From NCBI GenBank assembly GCA_022702705.1, contig CM040430.1, positions 75,271,239 to 75,335,238 on the forward strand: 64,000 nucleotides of DNA, given 5' to 3'. This document shows positions 1 through 11,164 of the stretch, piece by piece. The notes under the pieces were generated by a model. The model worked only from the letters and a program-made list of their open reading frames with translations. It had not been told where the DNA came from and did not search any database. The translations under genes and the position numbers were made by a program. Origin of the DNA: Papilionanthe hookeriana x Papilionanthe teres (lineage: Eukaryota > Streptophyta > Magnoliopsida > Asparagales > Orchidaceae). Numbering within the stretch: the stretch's first letter is position 1; each line of letters begins with the position of its first letter.

Positions 1-195
1 TTTCCTGGGAAATTGAAATCTCGATGGTTAGGACCTTTCACCATAACTCATATATTTTCATATGGAACTATAGAAATTGAAGATCCAAAAATAGGACATA
101 GATTTAAGGTAAACGAACATAGATTAAAACCATATTTTGAAGGTAGAAGATCAAATTTTAAAGAGGTTTTAATGCTTAGTCAACCTGATTACTAA
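1..195 (+). pseudogene. Integrase C-terminal end of element A (partial at window edge)
   Basis: Open from base 1 to the TAA at 193-195. The sequence LGPFTI, then GTIEIED, then VNEHRLKPYF is the SH3-like C-terminal domain of Ty3/gypsy integrases, which helps bind DNA during integration. Elements B (61243-61464) and C (12969-13205) have the same stretch. The catalytic core lies left of the window, so whether the whole gene is open cannot be judged. Confidence 0.8.
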
Positions 196-200
196 CTAAA

Positions 201-249
201 TTAGGTCGGGCTGACGACGTTAAACTAAGCACTTTATGGGAGGCAACCT
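201..249 (+). other. Conserved non-coding motif after integrase, element A
   Basis: This stretch starts six bases after the integrase stop and reads on through GGTCGGGCTGACGACGTTAA to GGGAGGCAACC. It is nearly identical in B (61192-61240, - strand) and C (12872-12920, - strand), although the sequence around it differs. Its role is unknown; a splice acceptor or RNA element for making the downstream ORF mRNA is one possibility. Confidence 0.6.
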
Positions 250-410
250 ATAGTAGTCTTTTATTTTAATTATCTACAAATTAGTGAGTCTATATTATTA
301 AAATAAATCTTACTACTAAAATTTTTTATTAGAATCATCATAAAGTTGAACCTATATGATGAGATCAGAAAATATTCGGACCAGAACGAAATGGGGCCAT
401 TTTTTCGAAT

Positions 411-518
411 CTCGCCGACAGCCAGCCCGAGCCCACTGACAGCGAGATCGTGCGCCATGACTTAAGTCAGTTCTATAACTAGCTCACCGACGGAGAGAAA
501 CTTCCCGCCGATGGTGAG
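411..518. repeat. Palindromic doublets, post-integrase site of element A
   Basis: Two doublets of a 15-bp imperfect palindrome of the CTCGCCGACGGCGAG type. The first has units at 411 and 432, the second at 483 and 504; pitch is 21 bp in each. They are GC-rich islands in AT-rich DNA between integrase and the first downstream ORF. Confidence 0.7.
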
Positions 519-661
519 GTAGTTGAAATTTTGGTTTCTTAAAGATTTTCGTGCGGTTTTGGACGGACCTAAGCCATTTCTTCGTAGGAAATTATCCCAA
601 AACAAATTTTACATTGTTTTCTTCCTTAGGAATGACTAGAGACCAATCTTTTCGATCCGAA

Positions 662-1818
662 ATGGCCACCAAACTCTTAGAAACCACAAAAACTGAAGTT
701 TTCAACTGAAGAAAATTCATCAGTTCGGAGGCGCAGCGTATCTTCAACAAAGGTTTGACGAAGAAAAGACTTATTAAAGAAAGAGGATTTGTTAAAAGAG
801 GAGTAGAGAATTCCACTACAAAAATCGAAGAAATGATTGCACAGCAGCATTGGGAGGTAGTTTGTTATACGACATCCGCTGTAGTTATTCCAGTAGTTAA
901 AGAGTTTTACTCTAATTTACGTGCGATCAATAATGGAAATGTTTACGTCAGAGGAAGATGGGTAACATTTACTCCTTCAAGGGTAAATGAATGATTTTCT
1001 ATAGAGAATACCTCTCTCTGTCATTATTCCAACTTTGTGCCTTCAAGATATAATATGAACGAAATCTATAGAAACCTGACCGACGAACCTGATGATTGGG
1101 AGTTACGCGAAGACGGGTATGTCAGTGTTTCTGCATCACTTCTTAACTCTGTCTCGAAGCATTGGCATTTCTTTATATCATCAAAATTATTACCTACTAT
1201 GAGGTTAAATAAAGTTCAAAGGAATGCGCTATATTAAACTACTATATTCAAATTTGATTACCTATCGATGTTGGATCAATAATAGTAAAATCTGCATTGG
1301 GATTGATTGTGCATGGGTCAGTGCATGGACTTGGACACCCATCAACTATATTTGCTTTATGCAGTCAGTACCAAGTTTCTTATGAGGCTTGGGAAAAAGT
1401 ACTTTTACCATGGAAACCACTTGATCCTATGGATATGTTTCCAACTTTGGAAAATAATGATGAGATTACCATTATTTCTGACAGAGCATCACAGAACAAT
1501 CCTTTAGCAAGGCCCTTTACTGATAAAACTAATTTCATTCTGAAGAAGATTAAAGGATTGGAGAAAGAATTGCAAAATGTAATGAATTCCATCAACAATA
1601 TCTCGGATATGTTTGATCACATTGACTGGAGGATGAAGGAGCACTTTGATCATATTGGACATCTGGAGGCCAGTTTTATTCATCTACTAAGACAGAAAGG
1701 ATGGATTAATGAAGAATCTATTGCAGAATTCCGTTTCAAGCCTTTCTACAATTTATTTGTGCACCTGCGTCGCATCGGGAATATCAGAGAAGATGTTAGT
1801 TCAGACACTGAAGAGTAG
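662..1818 (+). pseudogene. Env-position ORF1 of element A (broken)
   Basis: First of two ORFs after integrase. The start is placed at ATG 662, which matches the ATG of the element B copy at 60774. The N-terminal half resembles the plant 'putative transposon protein' domain common at this place in Athila-type elements (motifs VVIPVVKEFYSNL and VRGRWVTF). The C-terminal third is probably coiled coil, with repeated DHI and DHIGHLEAS stretches and an acidic end. Reading is broken by TGA at 992-994, by the stop at 1235-1237, and by frame changes. B carries different breaks, so the two copies decayed independently. No signal peptide or membrane segment is evident, so there is no support for a real envelope protein. 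Function unknown. Confidence 0.65.
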
Positions 1819-2215
1819 GAAAGATTTCTATTTTATGTCATATATTTGTGTATATATGTGTTGATTTGGATTTAGGTTTTATTATGAGTCAAACTTTGAT
1901 TTGATCATCTTAGAATTGATGAGATTTTATGTAATTGTTATGTCTCAGCATTTAGAGTGTTTTGGTGTGGATTGCGATACTGAGTATTATGGATTTGAAC
2001 ATTTAAGTTAAGTATGTGTTAAGTTGTTAGTGTGAAATTTGTAAGTCTCATGGATTTCATATATAAAGTTATATTGTTTGTGTTGTGTGAACTTTTTGTG
2101 ATTTTAAGTATCTAATCTTCATACTATTATTAAATTAAGTGATCGGAAGATTGATTAAAGGCAAATCGAGGTTGAAAATGATTGACGAATTTCAAAAATT
2201 TAAAAATTTTGGGAT

Positions 2216-2342
2216 CTCGCCGACGGCGAGAATTATCTCGCCGACAGCGAGAAAACCTGCTGACAGCGAGACCGATCTCGCCGACGGCGGATTTTTCCTG
2301 AAAGTTTTGCCTTATCAAATTAATTAGCTCGCGGACAGCGAG
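2216..2342. repeat. Palindromic repeat cluster between ORF1 and ORF2, element A
   Basis: Four units of the CTCGCCGACGGCGAG type start at about 2216, 2237, 2257 and 2277, a 20-21 bp pitch. A fifth starts at about 2328. The equivalent cluster in element B is at 59090-59218. Confidence 0.7.
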
Positions 2343-2699
2343 ATCGTGAAAAGACCTATATTTGACCAGTCAACCGACACTATTCATCATCCCTTTCCTC
2401 AAAACTTTGAAAAAACCGACCTAGGGCTTGAGAGATCTTGGATTTGAGGCGATTTCAACACTTTTTGACACCGGATTTCATCTTCCCTTGGTAAGAGCTT
2501 CACTCCTATGCAAAAATTTTTTATTTTCACCATGGATTTCTTCTACATTGGAGAATTTTGAAAAAATCCGAAATGTGGAGAAAATACTTGGAAGAATTTC
2601 ATGGAAATTGATTTAAATGGATTTTAGATGTTGTAGGAAGCCTTCTTAGTAAAATTTGGGAGTTTAGTTGAAATTTTTGCAAATTTCACAGATCTAGAA

Positions 2700-3882
2700 A
2701 TGGCTCCACGACAAAAGCGATGAATAGATTACGACGAAACTCGATTCATTAACGCAAGAACCCAAACTCGATATTTTCAAAACATACAAGCAAGAAAATG
2801 CATTCAAGATCGAGTTTTCAAGAATCCAGGAGGAGAAGTTGAGCGAATCATTAAGGAGTGAGGATGGGAAAATTTCTATCTCGTGACCAACAGAGCAGCT
2901 GTAGAAGTAGTAAATGAATTTTATGCAAATTTAACACAGGCTGAAGATGCACCGGTTAAGGTTAGAGGATTTTTTGTAGAATTCAACGCTGCTAGAATAA
3001 ACGCTTATTATGAGGTTAGAGACACCTACACCAGCGAGTATGAAACTTTTGGAACTATGGAAGGACCATTGGAAGAGGTGATCAACTTTCTCACTGATGG
3101 GAAAGGAGTCTGAAAGATAAAGCAGCGGGAACGGGTAAACTTCCCTCTTTCTATGCTAAATGCAACATCTAAAGCCTGGCATAATTTTATTTATTCTACG
3201 TTGTTACCTACCTACCACCATAGTGAGGTAACAAGAAATAGAGTAGTTCTGAATTTCTGTATTGAGAACCAGAAGAGTATTAATGTGGGAAATGTTATTT
3301 ATAAAAATATATTAGCCACCGCTAGAAATGAAAGTGGAGGAGGACTAGGACATCCTGGTCTTATCTATGCACTCTGCCAATTATCTGCGGTAGAGGTAAG
3401 AGATGATGAGGAATGGATTGAACCTATGAAACCACTTACTCAGGCTAATATAATGAAATATGAATCCCACGAAGGATGGAGATCTGGGACAAGGGATTAT
3501 GTACCTTCTTCAAGTAGAGATATACCCTCTACTAGTTATGAACACCCTCAGTACACCACTCCTACCCTTCAAGATCTGATGAATGAATTAACCCTAAGTA
3601 GAAAGAGTTTTGAGTTACTTGGAGAAAATATGGAAAGAAGATTTGAGCATATAGACCAAAGGATTGGAGACTTGGAAAGATGACATGATTATGATAGCGA
3701 ATATCTCCAGCGACATTCAGAGTACGAAATTGCATACTATGAGGCTGAACGTCGATATAGGAGTGGTGAATAAGATGTTGTCTTTCCTGAGTGCCCCCGC
3801 TATTCACGGTACCGACTGCTCGACCATCTCGACTGGAGATCGGGGAGATGATATAGCCTGGGATTTTGATGCAGAAGATTAG
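2700..3882 (+). pseudogene. Env-position ORF2 of element A (broken)
   Basis: Second ORF after integrase, starting at ATG 2700 with the same first residues (MAPR) as the B copy at 58727. It contains a related version of the domain in ORF1 (VVNEFYANL, then VRGFFVEFNAARIN), then a conserved GLGHPGLIYALCQL stretch, a Ser/Thr-rich linker (about 3500-3560), a likely coiled coil (FELLGENMERRFEHIDQR), and an acidic C terminus. Stops include an early TGA about eight codons in and a TGA at 3111-3113 where B has TGG. ORF1 and ORF2 appear to be tandem paralogues. Function unknown; a DNA- or RNA-binding accessory role is as likely as an envelope role. Confidence 0.65.
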
Positions 3883-4370
3883 AGCCTTTGTTTAGTTTGT
3901 TTAGATTTTTTGTTATTTTGGAAACTTTATTATTTTGAAAGTAATTATTCTGTACTTTCTAGAGACTATGGATGTTGGTATATTTGCTTATGCTATGATA
4001 TTAGACTTCTTATGTGTGTTAAATTAGTTTGCAATTTTATATATATATAGGATGTTAGTTTAAGTTTTTATAAGTTATGAACTTTTAACATTGTTTAGAT
4101 TGTTTTAATATGTTTTAAAATAGATTACTTAATTATATGTGTAGTAATAGATTAAGTTTTCATTTGTTATGTCTGATACTTATTTTAAAATTTCATCCCT
4201 GCACTTTCTTTTTAATACTATATGTGGATGAATACTAACAGTACAGGTTCTAAAAGTAATGAAAAAGCCTGTAAAAATTTCAAAGAAAAGAAATACCTAA
4301 AGCTCAAAGGTATGATAAATTTTACTATATACTTTCCCTTTTTCACTATTTAGTATAGATAGAAAATTTT

Positions 4371-4385
4371 AAGTTTGGGGGAAGG
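4371..4385 (+). other. Second, internal polypurine tract, element A
   Basis: AAGTTTGGGGGAAGG is a near copy of the terminal tract at 5255-5269 and lies 884 bp upstream of it. B (57025-57039) and C (9524-9538) have the same feature at 899 and 863 bp. Confidence 0.55.
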
Positions 4386-4742
4386 TAAAAATACAAATTT
4401 AATTATTAAAATTGTTCCCAATTTCTTTTTTCAAAAATTATTATCAAATGATTTTTTTTATAGTAGTTTTTCAATTCAATAAACATGAATTACTTTATTT
4501 AATTATTATAGAAAGTTAAATAAAATGTTTCTAGTAATTCAATTAATTAAGGAAATAAGATATTTGGTTAAAAGGAATAAGAATATAGTAAACTATTTAA
4601 AGTAAGGAAAACTATATTCTAACAAATTGAAAATTCTTAAGTATTTAAGTGAAAAAGAAAGGATAGAAACTCAATGAAGTAAAGGCTATGAAATATATAT
4701 AAGCAAGGAAATATTTTAAGTTTCAAATTTTGGAAGAGAAAT

Positions 4743-4908
4743 TGAAGTTCAAAATTATTAACAGGCTATCCAGATACAGTAATCCTCACTTGAAAAAGAA
4801 AAAGAAGAAAAAGGATTGAAAATCAATCCAAAAAGAAAAGAAAAGAAAAGAAAAACATAAAGTAAGGAGAAGCTTGAGGAGATGCCTTATCAAAAATTGG
4901 CTTCAATG
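4743..4908 (+). other. Conserved non-coding 3' block, element A
   Basis: Includes TTAACAGGCTATCCAGATAC and GAGAAGCTTGAGGAGATGCC followed by an AAAAATTGGCTTC stretch. Elements B (56484-56676) and C (9035-9150) carry the same blocks on the - strand. A related fragment occurs at 20262-20310. It does not encode a conserved peptide. Confidence 0.5.
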
Positions 4909-5254
4909 AAATCAACCTAAAGGGTAAAACTTAAGTATATTTCTAAACTTATATTTATGGATTAGTATTTTACTATATGGTGTTTTCTTGAACTTTCTAT
5001 CATCTAAATATCTTAAGTAATTTACTCTTATTAAATACAGTCATTCCTAAAATAAAAAGAAAACTAGAAATCTTAGACCTGATAACTAAATAATATTATA
5101 TCTATAAAGTTAATTTAATTACTCAGAAATATTTATATTTAACTTTATTATAATATTATTTAAATTTAATTCATATTATCTGAATTGAAAAATTCTATTA
5201 TATAAATCATTATTTTTATTTAGTATTAAAATTACTTAAGGATAAGTAATAATT

Positions 5255-5269
5255 AAGTTTGGGGGATTT
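5255..5269 (+). other. Terminal polypurine tract, element A
   Basis: AAGTTTGGGGGATTT lies immediately before the LTR start TGATCACAG. This is the expected plus-strand primer position. The same sequence and position occur in B and C. Confidence 0.8.
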
Positions 5270-5447
5270 TGATCACAGAAAAATTCATTAAGAAATTCTT
5301 ATCTATTTTTTGATGAAATTGCACTTTAAAGAAAGGTATTTTTTTTATTTTACTGCAGGAATGAAGATTTATAAGTGATTAAAGCAAAAAGCATGGAATG
5401 GAACGAATTTGGATCAAAAAGGAAGAAATTCATGTAAATTGAACTAA

Positions 5448-5599
5448 GTCGCCGACGGCGAGATCATGAGGAGAATTTCTGAAGGAATTATAACTACCTC
5501 ACCGACAGCGAGCCCGAGCCCGCCGACAGCGAGATAGCGAGGTTTGAAGACCTTCTAGAAGCCCCGCTGACGGCGAGGTTGTTTCCCGCCGACGGCGAG
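5448..5599. repeat. Palindromic doublets in U3 of LTR A
   Basis: Units of the CTCGCCGACGGCGAG family start at 5448, 5498 and 5519 (pitch 21), and 5563 and 5585 (pitch 22). They lie about 80-230 bp upstream of the TATA box. LTR B has the matching set at 55775-55948. Confidence 0.7.
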
Positions 5600-5680
5600 A
5601 CAGCTTCAAAATGCAAATACTTTGAACCCGGACACTTTTCGAAGAGGTGTTTAAGCACCCCTTGGACCTTTGCCTACCTC

Positions 5681-5688
5681 TATAAATA
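5681..5688 (+). promoter_or_regulatory. TATA box of LTR A
   Basis: TATAAATA within CCTCTATAAATAGAGG, 411 bp into the LTR. The same element is in LTR B at 55687-55694 on the - strand. It marks the likely U3/R promoter. Confidence 0.6.
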
Positions 5689-6729
5689 GAGGCCAAATTC
5701 TAGTGTCTAGGTGTGTCTTTTTTAGAGAGTCTGAGTCTCTTTTTGGTGTCTTAAGTGTGTTTTTTGTTTATCATTAGTGAGTTTCTTTAGTTTATTTGAG
5801 TACTATTTAGACGTTTATTGTACTAGAAGGAAAAGTCAAAGGAACTTCAAGGAGTCTGCTTTGGGAGGAAATTAAGATAAGTATCTTTGTTTATTGTTGT
5901 TGTTAACTTTAAATGAAATCCATGCTTTGTTTTATTCCCATGCATTCTGAGTAGTTTTCTTAGTCTTTCTCCTTGTTTATGAAAATTATGCGAATTGATG
6001 AAATTAAATAGAAATACCTAATATATTAAAATAAATTGTGATAATTTTTACTTAAAACTTAATTTACTTTCAATCTGGCCAATTGAGTTGTTAAAATATG
6101 TTGAATTATCAACTATAGTAAAAATTACATCCAATATTCGGGAAGTCAAAAACCTTGGAAGGACGGTGCAAATAAATAGGGAAATATTAATTATCGGACG
6201 TAGAATTGGACATTTTAGTGTGACAAACTAAAATATTCAATTTGGTCCTATTGTTTGAGAGCTGAAGTGTAGATGTTAGCCCTCAGGTGAGGGGAACGTG
6301 GGAGCTCTGAAGTGGCAGCCAGTATCCTCCCAGCCTAGCACAGATTCAGTAATCAAACATAGGATTAGTCAATGTTCTTTGCACCTGGACCAATGGGTAA
6401 AGAATAGGAATGCTCCTATTTGTCACAATACAATTTAAGAATTCTATTTAAATTCATCATTCACTTAATTTTCTAAAAACAAGGAGAATGATACTTTTTC
6501 TGAATTATTTAAATCAACTTTATTTCAAGCATTAGTTTATTTTAGTTTGCTTTAGTTACTTTAAATTTCCGTTTACTATGTTAGTAAGTAATTCATTTAA
6601 ATTTAGCTGATAACAAATCTGTTAAAAACTTCCCTGTGGGATCGATAACCAGGACTCCACTAGAGCCTTGTATTACTTGATACGATACGTATACATGCGT
6701 AGAATCCACATTAAACATTTCATCATTAA

Positions 6730-6732
<3 letters not shown>

Positions 6733-6781
<49 letters not shown>
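6733..6781. repeat. TA microsatellite in LTR A
   Basis: About 24 TA units. LTR B has only a short TA-rich stretch at the matching place, so it expanded after the two copies separated. Confidence 0.85.
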
Positions 6782-6785
<4 letters not shown>

Positions 6786-6848
6786 AAGCGGGATCAAGTT
6801 TTTGGTGTCGTTGCTATAAACATAAATTGCAAACATATTAGAAGTGGG

Positions 6849-8660
6849 TCACCCATGCTAAATATATGTGTACTAAAAATTCAATCCCCGGCAACGGCGC
6901 CAAAAAATTGCCCCGCAATCCGCTGATGACAAATATAATAATTAATTCTTTCAAATATATGTAATAGATAATAATAGCGGCTAGTGTATATAAATATAAT
7001 TTTATCAAAAATATTTTACCCACTAGGGGTACTACGCAAGTATACGTATCGTATCAAGTAATATAGGGCTTTGAAACTAAGACCCCAGTATCGATCCCAC
7101 GAGGAGTGAGTTATGGATTTTAAAATATTTTAATTTTATTTTAAGTATTTCTTTTATAGTTATAAATTTGATATTTTTAATTTACTAGATGCAATAATAA
7201 AGCAGTAATGAAATGATTGATGTAAATAACAATAAAAAAGACAACTTTCTTTCTTTCAATTAATCCAAGATTTTCTAAGATAATGATAATATTCGTGGAG
7301 AATATAAATTTATGGTATTGTGCCAAATAGAAGCATTCATATTCTTTATCCTTTTATCCAGGTGTAAAGAACATTGGCTAGCCTATAGATCAAGTCCGGA
7401 TGTATTGTTAGTAGAATGGGTTAATCTAGGCTCACACTACTAGATGTCCAAGGGTGGCTATGGTCGGCCCTACTAGTGACCCTTTCCTTCTCTATAAACC
7501 AAATCACAAGAATTTAGTCTATCACTCTAAAAACTTATCAATTCTACGCCCATTATATAATATCTTCCTATTTATTTGCACTTCACCTTGAATAACCCGC
7601 ACAAGGCCTTCGACTACCCAAGAATTCATGTGATTTCTACTAGTTAAGAATTCATCTCCTTCTAGGTATCAAAACTCTTCAACATATTTTAACAATTTAA
7701 ATGGCCAATTTAAATATTAAATTAAGATCCATTATTAATATCATCACAATGTTTTAAAATATAAATAGTTTTTAATTCTCCAACGAATTTTATATTATCT
7801 TATTTATCTTTTCATAATTGAAAGGAGAAAGTAAACTAACTACTCAGAACACATTGAATTTAAACAACAAAACATGATAATAAAACTTTGAAAAAAATTA
7901 CAAATACTTATCTCAAGTGTTTCTCCTACTGAACCTCTGAATTCTTCTGACTCCAAAGCAAATAAACTTCAAAAGCACCAACTCTTTAAACTCTCAATAC
8001 AAACTTTAAATAAAATAACTAACTAATTTATGAAGGATAGTAAAATGTGGCCCTAAAGTATCTCTCTAATTCTCTCTCTAGATGGGGCTCTAGATAGAGG
8101 GGCGATTTTTTTTGAAGGAGTACCCTCCTATTTATAGGCTTCAAGTGTTGCCTCAAGGCAGCTCTTCAAAATGTGTCCACATTCAATGAATCTTCTAGAA
8201 GGTGTGTCTGGTGCCTAGGCGCCGGACTCTGCGTCTAGTTCTTCATACCTCTTCACTTTGGATTGCACCTCTTCGCGATTAAAACCGTTTCCCAGCGTCC
8301 AAATACATTGTATCACCTGTCCTATAAACCAGGAACAACTGCCAGTCTTCTAGAATGTCCAATAACCGCTAACACCATCAAAATAACAGTCCAAAAGTCA
8401 TCAAAAATCTTGACAGATCCCGTATCGACCTGCCGCTTAGGCGCCGGATTCTGGCGCCTAGGCGCCAGACCAATAATTTTGACAATTTTGCATTTTTGCT
8501 CCATTTTTGCTCATTTTTGCTTCTTTTTCACTTTTTTCCTTCTTGAACATTTTTTCATCACCTATATCCAAAAACACAAAAATAACTTTCATTAAAGCAT
8601 AATATCCTTAAAAATTTGATAAAAAGTAAGGCATAAAAATGGGTATTTTTTTATGGATCA
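6849..8660 (-). repeat. 3' LTR of element C
   Basis: 1812 bp. It starts on the - strand as TGATCCATAAAAAA at 8660 and ends near 6849, where the expected terminal CA is altered (GGGTGA instead of GGGTCA). It contains a trapped primer-binding-site copy at about 6889-6903, a TATA box at about 8127-8136 (TATAAATAGG on -), and palindromes at 8210 and 8432-8466. Confidence 0.85.
8210..8466. repeat. Palindromic motifs in U3 of 3' LTR C
   Basis: A GGCGCCTAGGCGCC-type unit at 8210 stands alone where the 5' LTR has a doublet. A doublet with 21-bp pitch has units at 8432 and 8453. The sequence family differs from that of elements A and B. Confidence 0.7.
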
Positions 8661-8675
8661 AAATCCCCCAAACTT
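8661..8675 (-). other. Terminal polypurine tract, element C
   Basis: AAGTTTGGGGGATTT on the - strand directly before the LTR start TGATCC. Confidence 0.8.
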
Positions 8676-10003
8676 AAATGTTACTTGTCCTCAAGTAACC
8701 CTTTTTACTATATAAAATGTATAACATTTGGAATGAAAGATAAATATTTAAGACTCCTTGTAATTTTTGATCTTATAAAGGCTTTAGTAAATCATTAACC
8801 AAATTTCACTAATTAAGTTTAATTTTAAGAATTTAAAGAATATTCAACTACCAAATCATAAGACTTCAAAAATTTTTTATTCATTTAAAAAATAATAGAA
8901 GTTTATTATATTAAGATCACATAGATTATTTACAAGAAAAAGATTTTCATGAAAATTCCTTCCTAAATAAAGATTCATGCATAAAAATTAAGTAAAGTAT
9001 ATAACTAGTTTTCTTCATATAAGATAATTCAAGTGAAGCCAATTTTTGATTAGGCATATCCTCAAGCTTCTCCTCTTTTTTCTTTTCCTTTTTTTTTCAC
9101 AGTGAGGATTATCGTATCTCGGATAACTCTGTTAATGATTTTGAACTTCACTATCCTTAACTTATATTTTCAAACTTTTACATTTTCACTTAATTATTAT
9201 AACATGAATAGAATTTCAAAAAGACTTTCAATCTTTTCTTTTTCAAGTTATAATTTTTGATTTCTTAATACTTCTAAATTTCAATTATTTCTATTATGAA
9301 TAGAAAAATTTCTTAATCTTATTCTTCTTTAAGTTAAATAATTTTATTCTTAAAATCAATAAAAATTATTAAAATTTTGGTTAAGTCCACTAAATTATTC
9401 ATAATTTCAAAAATTTAAGTGATCTTAAATAGATTCTTCATTCCTTATGTTATGTTAAGACTTTTTTTTTAGAAAATATTAGGTTATTAAGGACAAATAA
9501 AATTTAAATTTACATGTATTTTCCCTTCCCCCAAACTTAAGTTTTGGTATATCATAAAAAAATAAAGTATGAGAGAAAGAAAAGTATAATTTAAAAAGGA
9601 ATTTTATAAGCATGTAAAAAAAATTCTAGAAAGAAATATAATTTACTTCTACACATGATTTTTATGAATATTATAGAAATAATGAAGCATATAAAAGTAA
9701 GCAGGCTCAAAATTTTAAAAAAAAAAATTTATATAGCAGTAGTAGAATTAAATAACTATATTACTAACAGAAATAGAATAACATTACTAACTATTCTAGA
9801 ATACTAAGCAGTAGGCTGAAACAAAAATAAACACAAATTTATTCAAATTTCAGTCTGCAAGTAAATATCTAAAACATTCTCAACATCAAACAATTCATAC
9901 AAAGTCTCATAAACAAATCTAAACTAGCATACAACAATCAGTACTAGCAAACAAAAACTAAACTAACAACAAACTCATCATATCTCAGAGGTAAATCAGG
10001 CTA
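8676..10003 (-). other. 3' UTR of element C with internal polypurine tract
   Basis: No coding region. It contains the conserved 3' block (9035-9150) and a second polypurine tract AAGTTTGGGGGAAGG at 9538-9524, 863 bp upstream of the terminal one. Confidence 0.6.
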
Positions 10004-11164
10004 CTAATCACTGTCTATAGCCTCGTCATCGTCATCACCAAAAGAAAACTTCACATCCTTATGATCAACGTATGGTGAAAATCTAGGACAGGTGGGAAAC
10101 TGAATATCATGCTCACCCTTCAAGAATCTAACTAAAGACTCTGAATACTCAGCATCATACTCACTCTTCCTCTGGGTGTAATCAGATAGGTGATCAATTT
10201 TCTTATCTATAGTATCAAATCAACAGTGAGTTAGAAATAACTCATTCTGTTGCTTCAGAAATTGATCATGCATCGATTCCCAAAAACTAGACGGTGGCTC
10301 AGCAGTAGAAGTAGAAGGTCTGGAAGTGGAAGCTCTACCTAGAGTAGGTGCAGAAGTAGAAGGGGCTGTAGATCTCTTCCCACGAAGACGATCATAGATA
10401 CTAACACTCTTCTGGCCAATTGGCTCGGTAGACTTCAGCTTCTCCTCAGAAATATCAGCAGTTACTCCATTGTTCACACATAAAGTATAAATCAGAGATG
10501 GGAATCCTAGTCCTACAAAAGTACTATATCTATCAGTAGACTCCACAGAATCAAAAATAATATTGCCGACATCTATCGGCTTCCTCTCCTGAATGCAGTA
10601 GTTTAAGATAGCTCGATCTCTAGTCACTTCGCTCAGGTGGTTGGAAGGTATAAGTCTTGCAGAAATAAAGTAATGCCATGCCTTTGAAATACCATTTAAC
10701 TTAGAAGATTTGAAATTTACCCGTTTATCATTCCGGATCTTCCAAGCTCCAGTGCCGTCAGTCAAATAAGCAATAATCATCTCAAGATCTCCCTCAGATG
10801 GAGATAATCCATAATAGTGTCACTCGATGGTAGGTGCCAGTCCATAAAAAACATTGATCCTTTCTGGAGTAAATTTTACTCCAACACCTCTGACGAAGAC
10901 TTCGTAGTCTTCCACATCCAAAAAGTTAGCATAAAATTCGCGCAAGACTGGAATAACAGCAACAGTGGTGAAATAACATAATCGTTGCCAGTTTTGCGCA
11001 ACGATCGTGTTCTTGATCATTTCACCGGGATTGTAAAAGCTTCGCTCTGAGATAAATTTTCTGGACGTCGCAAATTCGTGATATCGAAAATGCGCTACCG
11101 CAGTCGTGAACTTGCTACTATCAAAATTTTCTCATGTCTTTCCTCGTTTTGATTTCGGTGTCAT
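10004..11164 (-). pseudogene. Env-position ORF2 of element C (few stops)
   Basis: Starts at ATG 11164. It carries the same domain as ORF2 of A and B (VVAVIPVLREFYANF-like, then VRGVGVKFTPERIN), then NGISKAWHYFISARLIP, IDVGNIIF and GLGFPSLIYTLC, a Ser/Thr/Pro-rich linker, a coiled-coil stretch and an acidic C terminus ending near 10006. An early TGA lies about eleven codons in, and further stops lie near 10819 and 10220. The N-terminal third is basic. No signal peptide or transmembrane segment is seen. Function unknown. Confidence 0.65.

Larger units (their letters stand above)
3883..5254 (+). other. Long AT-rich 3' UTR of element A
   Basis: No coding region seen. It holds an internal polypurine tract (4371-4385), a conserved block with the end of ORF-independent homology to B and C (about 4743-4908), and short A/G-rich tracts around 4790-4860. 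Confidence 0.6.
1..6851 (+). mobile_element. Athila-like Ty3/gypsy element A, 3' portion
   Basis: The 3' part of an LTR retrotransposon whose 5' part lies outside the window. In order it shows the C-terminal end of integrase (1-195), a conserved non-coding motif (201-249), two decayed ORFs in the env position (662-1818 and 2700-3882), a long AT-rich 3' UTR, a polypurine tract (5255-5269) and an LTR (5270-6851). The Athila assignment rests on the integrase tail, the ORFs after integrase and the close match in order and sequence to element B at 54585-64000, which carries RT and integrase. Both downstream ORFs contain stops, so this copy is not autonomous. Confidence 0.85.
5270..6851 (+). repeat. 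3' LTR of element A
   Basis: 1582 bp, starting TGATCACAG after the polypurine tract and ending GTGGGTCA at 6851. The end is set by comparison with element B, whose LTR end abuts a different sequence at 54585, and with the 5' LTR of C. The LTR contains palindromic doublets (5448-5599), a TATA box (5681-5688), a TA microsatellite (about 6733-6781) and, about 55 bp before its end, a copy of the primer binding site (near 6797). It meets the 3' LTR of C end to end. Confidence 0.8.
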
